Assembly: GCF_024178165.1 (NCBI RefSeq)
Contig: NZ_JAMZIE010000003.1
Location: 186,001-250,000 of the forward strand
Source of the DNA: Halohasta salina
Lineage (GTDB): Archaea; Halobacteriota; Halobacteria; Halobacteriales; Haloferacaceae
Length of the DNA: 64,000 bases
Reading direction: 5' to 3'
The notes under the pieces were generated by a model that was not told where the DNA came from, did no database searches, and saw nothing but the letters and a program-made list of their open reading frames with translations. Positions 55,619 through 63,720 of the stretch are shown piece by piece. Both the position numbers and the translations under genes were made by a program. Each line of letters starts with the position of its first letter. Within the stretch, counting starts at the first letter, position 1.

Positions 55619-56536
55619 ATGCAATCCCGCTCGATGGCCCTCGTCGACGCCTTCACGACCGACCCGCTTTCGGGCAACGCCGCCGGCGTGATCCCTGACG
55701 CCGACGGCCTCTCCGACGCCCAGTGTCAAGCCGTCGCCCGCGAACTCGCAGTCAGCGAGACCGCCTTCGTCTCGTCGTCGACCGAGGCCGACCGGCAGAT
55801 TCGGTACTTTACGCCGACACAGGCGGTCGACCTCTGTGGCCACGCTACTATCGCGGCCCATGCGTTCCTCCACGACGAGGGGCAACTCAACGCCGGTAGC
55901 CACAGCCTAGAGACGGCTGTCGGCACCCTACAGATCGAGATCGAAGCCGACGGCACCGTCTGGATGACACAGGACTCGCCTACGGTCGTCCAACAGACGA
56001 TCGACTACGAGCGATTGGCCGAGGCCCTCGGGTGCGAGATCTCGACCCTGCAGGACGTGGGTGCGGATATTCCGGTCGCCCGTGCGTCGACCGGCCTTCC
56101 GGTACTCGTCGTCCCGATCAACTTCCTCGAATCGCTCGGTGGCCTCCAGCCGGATTTCGGCGCGATCGAAGCTCTCTCCGATGACTACGATGTCGCAGGG
56201 ATATACGCCTTTACGTTCGACACGCTGTCGACCGATTCGACCGCTCACGGGCGGTTTTTCGCCCCCGCTGTCGGCGTCGACGAAGACCCCGTGACGGGGA
56301 CCGCCAGCGGCGCGTGTGCGGCCTACTTCCACGCTGCCGGGAGCGCCGCCTTCGACGACCCGCCGACGGACCTCACCTTCGAACAGGGTGACTTTCTCGA
56401 CCGAGCGGGGCGCGTTCGAGCGCAGATCGAGGACGACGGGTCGACACGCGTCCGCGTCGGCGGGCAGGCGGTGACGACGGTCGAGGGAACGATTACGATC
56501 CCCGACGACGAGACCGACGACATCATCGAAGCCTGA
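55619..56536 (+). CDS. PhzF family isomerase-like protein
   Basis: A 305-residue PhzF/DAP-epimerase fold with two similar lobes (1-125 and 150-300). Family motifs are FTTDPLSGNAAGVI, the catalytic Glu in AVSETAFV near 45, DLCGHATIAAHAF, and EDPVTGTASGACAAYF. Members isomerise small hydroxy acids, but the substrate is unknown and there is no phenazine cluster here. ATG at 55619 preferred over 55604. The stop is followed by a GTAG-N7-CTAC palindrome, then the convergent SHOCT gene. Confidence 0.9.
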   Translation: MQSRSMALVDAFTTDPLSGNAAGVIPDADGLSDAQCQAVARELAVSETAFVSSSTEADRQIRYFTPTQAVDLCGHATIAAHAFLHDEGQLNAGSHSLETAVGTLQIEIEADGTVWMTQDSPTVVQQTIDYERLAEALGCEISTLQDVGADIPVARASTGLPVLVVPINFLESLGGLQPDFGAIEALSDDYDVAGIYAFTFDTLSTDSTAHGRFFAPAVGVDEDPVTGTASGACAAYFHAAGSAAFDDPPTDLTFEQGDFLDRAGRVRAQIEDDGSTRVRVGGQAVTTVEGTITIPDDETDDIIEA

Positions 56537-56548
56537 CCCTCCGTATCA

Positions 56549-56563
56549 GTAGTCGGCCACTAC
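56549..56563. repeat. GTAG-N7-CTAC palindromic element, copy 5
   Basis: GTAGTCGGCCACTAC; arms extend to AGTAGT/ACTACT, perfect 6 bp. It lies exactly between two convergent stop codons. Confidence 0.6.
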
Positions 56564-56959
56564 TTATTGGCGTTCAGCGCCGACCTCGCGGCTTCGCGCA
56601 TCGTGGTTCGTGGACGAGGCCCGATCGATCTCGGCTTCGGTTTCGACGATCTTCTCGAGACGGCGTTCGAACTCCGCGTCGTCCAACTCGCCGCGGACGT
56701 ACTGCTGTTCGAGTTCGGTGACCGGGTCGACGGTGTCGGTCGACTCCGAGTCGTCGCTGCGGAGTTGCTGAATCCCGAACCCACTCGTGACCAGCAGCAG
56801 GAAAAAGGCAAAAAAGCCGAGGACGGCGTTGGCCTCGGCGAGGATGAAGACGGGAACGAGGAGCACCGAGAGAGCGCCGATGGCGATCGGGCCGCCGAAC
56901 ACGATGGCGATCGCTGCGACGAGCGGGTTTTCCCGAAACCACGCGGACCAGTCGGTCAT
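56564..56959 (-). CDS. Membrane protein with C-terminal SHOCT domain
   Basis: A 131-residue protein with two membrane helices (about 12-35 and 38-62) and a cytoplasmic tail. The tail (80-112) is a SHOCT motif: DPVTELEQQYVRGELDDAEF followed by ERRLEKIVE. SHOCT helps oligomerisation of many membrane proteins. ATG at 56959 gives MTDWSAWFRENPLV. The stop is 46 bases from the htpX start on the same strand reading (htpX is upstream), so the two may be co-transcribed. Confidence 0.85.
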   Translation of the reverse strand: MTDWSAWFRENPLVAAIAIVFGGPIAIGALSVLLVPVFILAEANAVLGFFAFFLLLVTSGFGIQQLRSDDSESTDTVDPVTELEQQYVRGELDDAEFERRLEKIVETEAEIDRASSTNHDARSREVGAERQ

Positions 56960-57005
56960 ACGCCTACGTCCACGTGGCAAATCAAAGACGTTTCGACCGC
57001 TCAAA

Positions 57006-57872
57006 TCACGCCAGTTCTTGCTCGCGTTCGAGTTCGCGGAGTTTCTCGATCCGTTTTTCGGTCGGCGGGTGGGTGGAGGCGATCTTGCCGATGAATCCCG
57101 AGCGGATCGGGATGATGAAGAAGGCGTTCATCTCGGCCTGCTCGCGGAGGTCGTCCTGCGGCACCTTGTCCATCCGGCCGCTGATCGACATCAACGCGGA
57201 GGCCAACGCTCCGGGATTGCCGGTGATCGAGGCCGCACCACGGTCGGCGGAGTACTCGCGGTAGCGGCTGAGCGCCCGGATGAGGAAAAAGGAAATCACC
57301 CAGACGACCAGCGAGGCGATGATGGCCACGTAGACGGGGGCCTGATTCCGGCCGTTGCCGCCGAAGAGCCAGCCCCACCGGACGACGATGAATGCGAGCG
57401 TCGACAGGAACGACGCGATGGTCATCACCATCACGTCACGGTTCTTGATGTGGGCCAACTCGTGGGCTAACACGCCCTCCAGTTCCTCCTGATCGAGGGT
57501 TCGGAGGAGCCCGTTGGTCACCGCGACCGTCGCATTCTGCTGGTTCCGGCCGGTGGCAAAGGCGTTCGGGACTTGTGAGTCGGCGACCGCAACCTGCGGT
57601 TTGGGCAGGTCGGCCTGCTGGGAGAGCCGCTCGATGGTGCGGTGGAGTTCCGGCGCCTCGCTCTCCTCTACGGTTCGTGCCCCCATGCTGTAGAGGGCCA
57701 TCTTGTCGCTGTAGAAGTACTGAATGAAGGAAAAGGCCCCCATTGCGATGACGATTCCGAGGAGGTTGGCGAACTGCGAGAGTACCGCTATGAAGGCGAT
57801 ATACAGGGCGAACAGGAGGAACATCGTCAGTCCCATCCGGCCGCGCAGTCCCCAATCTGTCGACCATTGCAT
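57006..57872 (-). CDS. htpX: HtpX-type membrane zinc metalloprotease
   Basis: A 288-residue M48 protease for membrane protein quality control. Two N-terminal helices (about 15-50), then the zinc motif HELAH at 137-141 (GVLAHELAHIKNRD) and the third ligand Glu in YREYSADRGAA near 208. Two more helices (147-200) lie between. The C-terminal THPPTEKRIEKL is the family ending. Its gene is 47 bases upstream of the SHOCT-protein gene in transcription order, suggesting a membrane-maintenance unit. Confidence 0.95.
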   Translation of the reverse strand: MQWSTDWGLRGRMGLTMFLLFALYIAFIAVLSQFANLLGIVIAMGAFSFIQYFYSDKMALYSMGARTVEESEAPELHRTIERLSQQADLPKPQVAVADSQVPNAFATGRNQQNATVAVTNGLLRTLDQEELEGVLAHELAHIKNRDVMVMTIASFLSTLAFIVVRWGWLFGGNGRNQAPVYVAIIASLVVWVISFFLIRALSRYREYSADRGAASITGNPGALASALMSISGRMDKVPQDDLREQAEMNAFFIIPIRSGFIGKIASTHPPTEKRIEKLRELEREQELA

Positions 57873-57985
57873 ACCTACCCATAGCAGTCCAATCCGTTAA
57901 ACCCTGCCGGAGACTGGCGGCCCTCGGCCATTCGCCCCGGAGCTATTTGCGGCTCCGGTGCGAAGATGGTGTGGGTGAGTTTACC

Positions 57986-58612
57986 ATGCCATTCACCGAC
58001 CGCACCGATGCCGGAAACGCCCTCGCCGATCGGCTGATCGAGGCCGGTGTCGAGGCCGATCTGGTCTGTGCGATCCCCCGCGGCGGCCTCCCGGTCGGCC
58101 GGGCGGTCGCCGACCGGCTGGGGGTCGGCCTCGATGTCGTCGTCGCAACCAAACTCGGCGCGCCCTCGAACCCCGAACTCGCCATCGGGGCCGTTGCCGG
58201 CGACGGCAGCTACTGGCTCAACGACCAACTGGTCGACCAACTCGGCGTCGACGACGCCTACATCGACCGGGAACGCGAGCGGGAGGCCGACGTCGCCCGG
58301 CAGAAGGTCGCCGACTACCGCGGCGGCGAGCCGCTGCCCGACGTGAGTGGCAAGCGCGTCGTGTTGGTCGACGACGGGATCGCCACCGGCGCGACCGCCA
58401 TCGCCTGCCTGCGCCAACTGCAGGCCACCGACGCCGCCGCGGTCGTACTCGGGGTGCCGGTCGCGCCACCCTCGGCGCGGGCCGACCTCGCCGACGAGGC
58501 CGACCGGGTGGTCGTCGTCGAGGAACCACAGCCGTTCACCGCGGTCGGCAGCCACTACCGGGAGTTCGGCCAAGTGACCGACGCCGAAGCCATCGATCTA
58601 CTCGAAGGCTGA
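57986..58612 (+). CDS. Phosphoribosyltransferase-family protein
   Basis: A 208-residue type I PRTase-like protein. DLVCAIPRGGLPVG is the N-terminal pyrophosphate loop; the PRPP loop is VVLVDDGIATGATAIA near 128-143. A Glu/Arg-rich helical hood (DREREREADVARQKVADYRG) lies between. This layout matches the 'putative PRTase' group often fused to dienelactone hydrolases in other organisms; its substrate is unknown. ATG at 57986 is used. It is divergent from htpX. Confidence 0.85.
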   Translation: MPFTDRTDAGNALADRLIEAGVEADLVCAIPRGGLPVGRAVADRLGVGLDVVVATKLGAPSNPELAIGAVAGDGSYWLNDQLVDQLGVDDAYIDREREREADVARQKVADYRGGEPLPDVSGKRVVLVDDGIATGATAIACLRQLQATDAAAVVLGVPVAPPSARADLADEADRVVVVEEPQPFTAVGSHYREFGQVTDAEAIDLLEG

Positions 58613-58704
58613 TCCCGTTCGCCGTCGCCGGCCACACCCGACTGCCGCCGTACGATCGGTCGGTGTCGGGGCGCTTAACCGGTCGACCCCCATAAGGGGG
58701 AGAT

Positions 58705-59817
58705 ATGAGCGACACACGCGAGTTCTGTCCCCAGTGTGGGGATCCCGTCGCGCGGCCCGAGCCCCGCCCCGGCGAGCCGCGGGACGGGACGGCGCTGCTC
58801 TGCGACAGCTGTTATTTCGACGCCTTCGAGCTGATTGACGTCCCCGATCGGGTCCACGTCACGGTCTGCGGACGCTGTGGGGCGGTCCACCGGGGCAATC
58901 GGTGGGTCGATCTGGGGGCCGTAGATTACACCGACGTCGCCATCGAGGCGGTCTCGGAGGCACTGTCGGTTCACATCGACGCCGACGACGTCGAATGGGG
59001 GGTCGAACCCGAACAGGTCGACGAGACGACGATCCGGATGCACTGTTCGTTCTCCGGTGTCGTCCGCGGCACCCCGATTAGTGAGCAACTAACCGTGCCG
59101 GTCCGGATCGGCAAAGAGGTCTGCGACCGGTGTGGCCGGATCGCCGGCGGCTACTACGCCAGCATCCTCCAGATCCGCGCCGAGGACCGGCCGGTCCGAC
59201 CCGACGAGGCCGACGCGGCCATCGAGGTCGCCGAGTCCTACGTCGCCGATCGGGAAGCTGACGGCGACCGCGAGGCGTTCATTACGTCGGTCGACCGGAG
59301 CGACGAGGCCGGCCCGAACGTCAAGCTCTCGACGAACAAACTGGGGCAGGCGATCGCCACCCGAATCACCGATCGGTTCGGCGGGACCGTCGACGACTAC
59401 CCGACACTGGTCACGGAGGACGGCGACGGCAACGAAGTGTATCGGGTCACCTTCGTCGCCCGGCTCCCGAAGTACACCCCCGGCGACGTGGTCGACCCCG
59501 AGGACGGCGAGGGCCCCGTGGTCGTCACCAGCGCCCACGGCAACCTCAAGGGGACTCGGCTCCGCTCGGGGGAGCGCTACGAAGCGGGCCACGAAGACGG
59601 GACGACACCCGACGTGACGAAACTCGGGCGGACGAACGAGGCGGTCGACACCACGGTCGTCGCCGTCGAGGACGAGCATGCGGTCCAACTGCTCGACCCC
59701 GAGACCTACGAGGCCAAGACTGTCGGTCGACCCGACTACTTCGATCCCGACGCCGAGACGGTTCCCGTCCTCAAGGACGGACAGAACGTGTACATTCTCC
59801 CCGAAGAGATGGTATAA
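58705..59817 (+). CDS. NMD3 family ribosome-associated protein
   Basis: A 370-residue archaeal NMD3 homolog, related to the eukaryotic 60S export adaptor and probably acting in large-subunit assembly. The N-terminal zinc region (1-160) has CPQC, CDSC, CGRC and CDRC knuckles. The middle and C-terminal domains are beta-rich: EAFITSVDRSDEAGPNVKLS, LVTEDGDGNEVYRVTFVAR, then LPKYTPGDVVD. Full length and typical start. Monocistronic. Confidence 0.93.
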   Translation: MSDTREFCPQCGDPVARPEPRPGEPRDGTALLCDSCYFDAFELIDVPDRVHVTVCGRCGAVHRGNRWVDLGAVDYTDVAIEAVSEALSVHIDADDVEWGVEPEQVDETTIRMHCSFSGVVRGTPISEQLTVPVRIGKEVCDRCGRIAGGYYASILQIRAEDRPVRPDEADAAIEVAESYVADREADGDREAFITSVDRSDEAGPNVKLSTNKLGQAIATRITDRFGGTVDDYPTLVTEDGDGNEVYRVTFVARLPKYTPGDVVDPEDGEGPVVVTSAHGNLKGTRLRSGERYEAGHEDGTTPDVTKLGRTNEAVDTTVVAVEDEHAVQLLDPETYEAKTVGRPDYFDPDAETVPVLKDGQNVYILPEEMV

Positions 59818-60102
59818 GCGGCGTCTTCGCTGGAGTAGCCAGTCGCTGTACTTGCGGTGTCGAGAATCTATCGGATAACACGAGAAAGTACCCTGTCTGT
59901 ACTTTTTACACTGGTGACAACAGTCGTCCGTGGGAGCGCCGAACTGCGTGGTTCGACCGCTCCTCGGGGTGCCGAGCCGCCGTCGATCCCGCCGTGCCGG
60001 CTGCTGCGTCGTGGGGTGGGCCGAGCAGGCTTCTGATGCGGGCCGGCCGCGGCGCTCGTCTCGGTACCGCTGTCAGCCACGTCGTCCCGTTCGACGGGCG
60101 AC
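59818..60102. other. 285-base convergent intergenic region
   Basis: No gene. Near the NMD3 stop is a degenerate GTAG/CTAC-type element. Later an AT-richer TACTTTTTACAC at about 59908-59919 may end transcription. Open frames are Arg/Pro-rich noise. Confidence 0.5.
59835..59851. repeat. GTAG-type palindromic element, degenerate copy 6
   Basis: GTAGCCAGTCGCTGTAC, 18 bases after the NMD3 stop; same left half as copy 1, with two extra bases in the right arm. Confidence 0.4.
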
Positions 60103-60963
60103 TCAGGGGCCGAGCTCCTGATAGGTCGTCCGGAGCGTGACTGGTGTCACGGATGCAACCGTCGCCGCCTCACGCTGTGTGAGGCTCACGCCGTTTTCTT
60201 TCGCCGCCGTATACAGACAGGCTGCGGCCACGCCGCTGGGGTTCCGGCCGTTGAGGATCCCCTCGCGTTCGGTCCGGTCGGCCAGCTCGTGGGCGCGGTG
60301 TTCGATCTCGGTGGGCAGCTCTAGTTGGTCGGCATACCGAGGGAGATACTCCCGCGGATGGGTCGGTTCGACCGGCAACCCGAGATCACGGTTCAACGCG
60401 TCGTAAGCGGCCTGAAACTCCGACCGGCTGCTCTGGGAGGCGTCGACGATCTCGTCGATCGTCCGCGAGAGCGACTCGATCCGGCAGGCCGCATACAGAC
60501 AGGCCGCGACGAACCCCTCGATCGATCGTCCCCGAAGGAGGTCCTCGTTTTGGGCCGAGCGGAACAGTGAGCAGGCGTGATCCCGGACCTGTTCCGGAAG
60601 CGATCGGTCGCTGACGATGTGTTTGATTCGCGTGAAGGCGTGGATCTGGTTGCGGGTCCGCTTGTCAGCGATCCGCGCACGGTTGTGTTGTCGACGTAGC
60701 CGGGCGAACTGCCGCCGCTTGTCCGGGCTGACGTCCGCCGAGTAGCCGATCTCGGTCGACAACCCGCGGTCGTGGCGGGCGTCGGTCAGCGGTGCGCCGG
60801 TCCGTTTGGGATCGGTCTCGTCGTCGGCAAACGACCGCCAGTCGGGACCACGATCCAGCCGGTCGGCCTCGACGACGAGACCACACTCCTCGCAGAGCTG
60901 TTCGTCCGCATCGGTGTAGATGTCGCTGCCGCAGTCGGGGCAGCGGGCAATGGTGGAGGGCAT
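60103..60963 (-). CDS. tfb: Transcription initiation factor TFB
   Basis: A 286-residue TFIIB homolog that bridges TBP-DNA and RNA polymerase. The zinc ribbon uses CPDC (8-11) and CEEC (24-27). The B-reader/linker follows (DRGPDWRSFADDE). Two cyclin repeats (about 100-190 and 200-286) have ACLYAACRIESLSRTI and ACLYTAAKENGVSLTQREAA; the second contains the HTH that reads the BRE. It is shorter than most haloarchaeal TFBs (about 320) and is probably one of several paralogs. ATG at 60963 gives MPSTIARCPDCGS. Confidence 0.93.
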   Translation of the reverse strand: MPSTIARCPDCGSDIYTDADEQLCEECGLVVEADRLDRGPDWRSFADDETDPKRTGAPLTDARHDRGLSTEIGYSADVSPDKRRQFARLRRQHNRARIADKRTRNQIHAFTRIKHIVSDRSLPEQVRDHACSLFRSAQNEDLLRGRSIEGFVAACLYAACRIESLSRTIDEIVDASQSSRSEFQAAYDALNRDLGLPVEPTHPREYLPRYADQLELPTEIEHRAHELADRTEREGILNGRNPSGVAAACLYTAAKENGVSLTQREAATVASVTPVTLRTTYQELGP

Positions 60964-61071
60964 ACCGTCGACTCCCCGTTTTTCCCCTGCCCCTATAACG
61001 GTTGGATAATAAACAAATTTGCGCGATTGTATGTGTTTTTTATACGATGACGTGACCAATGATAGAGCGAT

Positions 61072-61503
61072 CTACGCGGACTGTTCGTCGGCGATCGCGT
61101 CGGCGATCTCGTCGAGTTCGTCTTCGGAGAACTCCGGGGAGTCGATGGCGATGGCGTGGATCGGGCCGCTGTTGTCACCCTCGAACCGGGGGATGATGTG
61201 GACGTGGACGTGCGGGACCTCCTGACCCGAGGCCTCGCCGTTGTTGATGCCGATGGTGGTGGCGTCGGCCTCTACCGCCGCCTCGATCGTGGGGGTGAGC
61301 TCGCGGACGGTCTCGAAGAGGTCCGCCGAGAGATCGGCGGGGAGGTCCTGTAGGTGTTCGTAGGGCTCTTTCGGAACGACGAGCGTGTGCCCTCGCGCAA
61401 GCGGGTGGGCGTCGAGGAACGCCAGCGTGGTCTCGGTCTCGTGGATGATCCGGGCGGGGATCTCCCCGTCTCTGATCTTCTCGAAGATCGTTTTGGACGC
61501 CAT
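61072..61503 (-). CDS. HIT family nucleotide hydrolase/transferase
   Basis: A 143-residue Hint/HIT protein. Motifs: KIRDGEIPARIIHETE at the start, FLDAHPLARGHTLVVPK, and the catalytic HVHVHIIPRF near 103 (HxHxHxx). It hydrolyses AMP-lysine-type or dinucleotide phosphoramidates, regulating metabolites. ATG at 61503. No operon partner: the upstream gene is 68 bases away on the same strand and unrelated. Confidence 0.92.
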   Translation of the reverse strand: MASKTIFEKIRDGEIPARIIHETETTLAFLDAHPLARGHTLVVPKEPYEHLQDLPADLSADLFETVRELTPTIEAAVEADATTIGINNGEASGQEVPHVHVHIIPRFEGDNSGPIHAIAIDSPEFSEDELDEIADAIADEQSA

Positions 61504-61571
61504 ATCCGGCGTTTCTCGCGCCCGCATAAAGAACGTTGGTGGCGTCTCGCGTGGCGACCGCCGCGTCGACG

Positions 61572-61802
61572 CTACTCGGTCAGTGGGAGGGCGATGCCGA
61601 AGACGAACACCGCGATCATGCCGACGATGATGCCGCCGAACTCCATCGAGGTAAAGAGGGTGTTTAGCGCACCCGTAAGATCGCCGTACAGTAGGTGGCT
61701 GGCCTCCTCGCCGAGGAAGCCGGCCACCACCAGTAGTCCGCCGATAGCGACGCCGCTTTTCACCGCCCGTGAGTAGTCGAGGTCACCGTATCGTCCAGCC
61801 AT
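61572..61802 (-). CDS. Small two-helix membrane protein
   Basis: A 76-residue protein: a polar start (MAGRYGDLDYSRAVKSG), then helix 1 (17-32, VAIGGLLVVAGFLGEE) and helix 2 (54-73, FGGIIVGMIAVFVFGIA). A haloarchaeal-type hypothetical, with normal codon bias. It may form one unit with prs (51 bases upstream on the same strand). Function unknown. Confidence 0.72.
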   Translation of the reverse strand: MAGRYGDLDYSRAVKSGVAIGGLLVVAGFLGEEASHLLYGDLTGALNTLFTSMEFGGIIVGMIAVFVFGIALPLTE

Positions 61803-61853
61803 ACCTCCCGTTCTGCGGTGATCGGTAAAATGGGTTCCGGCTCGACGGCCGCG

Positions 61854-62714
61854 TTACTCGGTGAGGTTGGCCGCGATCGCCGATGCGACCGACACCTCGC
61901 TGACCGCGCGTTCGAGGGTGTCGGTGCCGACCACGCGCTCGACACCGGCCGCCGAGAGCCGCGTCAGCGCAGCCTCGGCCAACACCGGATGGACACAGAC
62001 GGCGAACACCCGATCGGCTCCCCGGTCGACGAGCACCTCGACCGCGCCGCTCATCGTCCCGCCGGTGGCGATGATGTCGTCGACGACCACCACGTCCCGG
62101 CCCTCGACCGGCGCGTCGCTCGGTGTGAGTTCGACCTCGCCGGTCTCGTAATCCCGCTCTTTCTCGAAGTAGTCGACTGCGCCCTCGCCGTAGGCGTCCC
62201 GCGTGGTCGTCGCCAGTTCGATCGCTCCCTCGTCGGGTGCGACGAACAGCGGGTCGTCGAGATCGACGAGCGCTCCCGCCAGCCGGTCGGCAGCGTCGAC
62301 GGCGTCGGTCGGTACCGTAAAGAACTCCGCCACTGCCGGCTCGTGGGGCTCGACCAGCAGCACGCGGTCGGTCCCGGTGCTGATCGCTCGGGCGGTCGCC
62401 CGCACCGAGATCGGTTGGCCCTGCTTGAACGCCTTGTCCTGTCGAGCGTATCCCAGATACGGGATGACCGTCGTCACCGTTGCCGCGCCGGCCTCGCGGG
62501 CGGCGTCCTGCAACTGCAGCAGTTCGATGTGGGCGTCGTTGGTCGCCGTCGACGCGACGATGATCGCCTCGTTGTCGTCGAACGCGGGGATCGCCGCCAG
62601 CGTCTCCCCATCCGCAAACCGGTCGTAGGTCGGCACCGTCAGCGCCGCGTCGAGTTCGGCGGCCAACTCGGCGGCCAGCGCCTGTGAGTCCGCCCCCGGG
62701 ATGATGGTCGTCAT
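61854..62714 (-). CDS. prs: Ribose-phosphate diphosphokinase (PRPP synthetase)
   Basis: Makes PRPP from ribose 5-phosphate and ATP for nucleotide, His and Trp synthesis. The 286-residue protein has two PRTase-like halves. The flexible loop is PYLGYARQDKAFKQGQPIS near 83-102; the PRPP-binding loop is VVVVDDIIATGGTMSG near 207-222. Class typical of archaea, shorter than bacterial enzymes (about 315). Its product supplies the phosphoribosyltransferases at 20.1 and 58.0 kb. Confidence 0.95.
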   Translation of the reverse strand: MTTIIPGADSQALAAELAAELDAALTVPTYDRFADGETLAAIPAFDDNEAIIVASTATNDAHIELLQLQDAAREAGAATVTTVIPYLGYARQDKAFKQGQPISVRATARAISTGTDRVLLVEPHEPAVAEFFTVPTDAVDAADRLAGALVDLDDPLFVAPDEGAIELATTTRDAYGEGAVDYFEKERDYETGEVELTPSDAPVEGRDVVVVDDIIATGGTMSGAVEVLVDRGADRVFAVCVHPVLAEAALTRLSAAGVERVVGTDTLERAVSEVSVASAIAANLTE

Positions 62715-62785
62715 ACGCGCCCTTTTCCCGTCACCCCTAAACCACGTTTCGGTGTTCGGCCGTCGACCCCGATGACTGCCGATCG

Positions 62786-63625
62786 CTAGGCGGCGTCGCT
62801 GCCGGCTCCGACGGCGATCTCATTGACGCCACGGACGCCCAGCAGTTGGTGTCGCCAGCCGTCGCCGGCGTCGACACAGAGCGTCCCATCGTCGGTGACT
62901 GCAGCGACGATCCCTCCGCCGTAGGCGACGTCGACGGCCGGCGAGCCGCCCGGCAGCTCGGTCGGGGTCCACTCGCCGGTCTCCTCGACGCGCCGGCCGA
63001 GTCCCGTGGGGCCGACCGCGTGGGCGTGACCGTGGCCGTCGCTGGCCACCCGGTCGAACGCCCCTTCGGCGACCGACTGCCAGCCGTTGGCCAGCGCGAA
63101 CAGGCCGTCGGCGGTCGCCGCCAGCGGCCGACCGTGGCCGGCGACGTCCCGCACGTCGTCGAGGCCGACGCGGTCCACTCCGGCCTCCGTCAGCCGGTAG
63201 ACGCCGTCTTCGGCCGCGACCAGCCCGCCGTCGACCGCCCGGACGTTCCCAGTCTCGCCGAGGTCGACCCATTCGTCGTCGACGCGGCCGACGAGTCGGT
63301 CGCCGCCGGCGACCGGTCCTCCGGGCCCCCACCCGACGGCAACGACCCCTTCGATTGGGGCCTCGATCGGTTCGAACGTCCGCGCCTGGGCTCGCTCGGC
63401 CGCCCTGTCGGTCGGGTCGCTGTGGAGGACGCCCTCCGCGGTGCCGATCATCACGCCCCGGTCGCTGGCCGCAACCGTCTCGACCGGTCCCCGGTGGGCG
63501 AGGCCGAACTCGCCGATCTGGTCGGCCGACACCGAGACGCCGACGAGCCCGGTTTCGCTGGCGACGAACAGTTCTGTCGTCCCGCTTTTGTCGCCGAAAA
63601 CCCGCTTTTCGGTGAGCGTCTGCAT
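62786..63625 (-). CDS. Haloarchaeal beta-propeller protein (HVO_0234 type)
   Basis: A 279-residue protein made of repeated beta-strands, similar to the Haloferax HVO_0234 beta-propeller family: MQTLTEKRVFGDKSGTTELF, then blades such as ELFVASETGLVGVSVS, VETVAASDRGVMIGTAEGV, VRAVDGGLVAAEDGVYRLT. There is no signal peptide; it probably binds a protein partner. ATG at 63625. Divergent from the phosphate permease gene by 95 bases. Confidence 0.85.
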   Translation of the reverse strand: MQTLTEKRVFGDKSGTTELFVASETGLVGVSVSADQIGEFGLAHRGPVETVAASDRGVMIGTAEGVLHSDPTDRAAERAQARTFEPIEAPIEGVVAVGWGPGGPVAGGDRLVGRVDDEWVDLGETGNVRAVDGGLVAAEDGVYRLTEAGVDRVGLDDVRDVAGHGRPLAATADGLFALANGWQSVAEGAFDRVASDGHGHAHAVGPTGLGRRVEETGEWTPTELPGGSPAVDVAYGGGIVAAVTDDGTLCVDAGDGWRHQLLGVRGVNEIAVGAGSDAA

Positions 63626-63720
63626 ACCGGAGGTCCCGACCGAACCCAAATAATCCCGCCGGTCGGCTGCCGGCCGAACACCTGATGCTTAACCCGTGTC
63701 GGCCGAAAGGAACTGCTACT

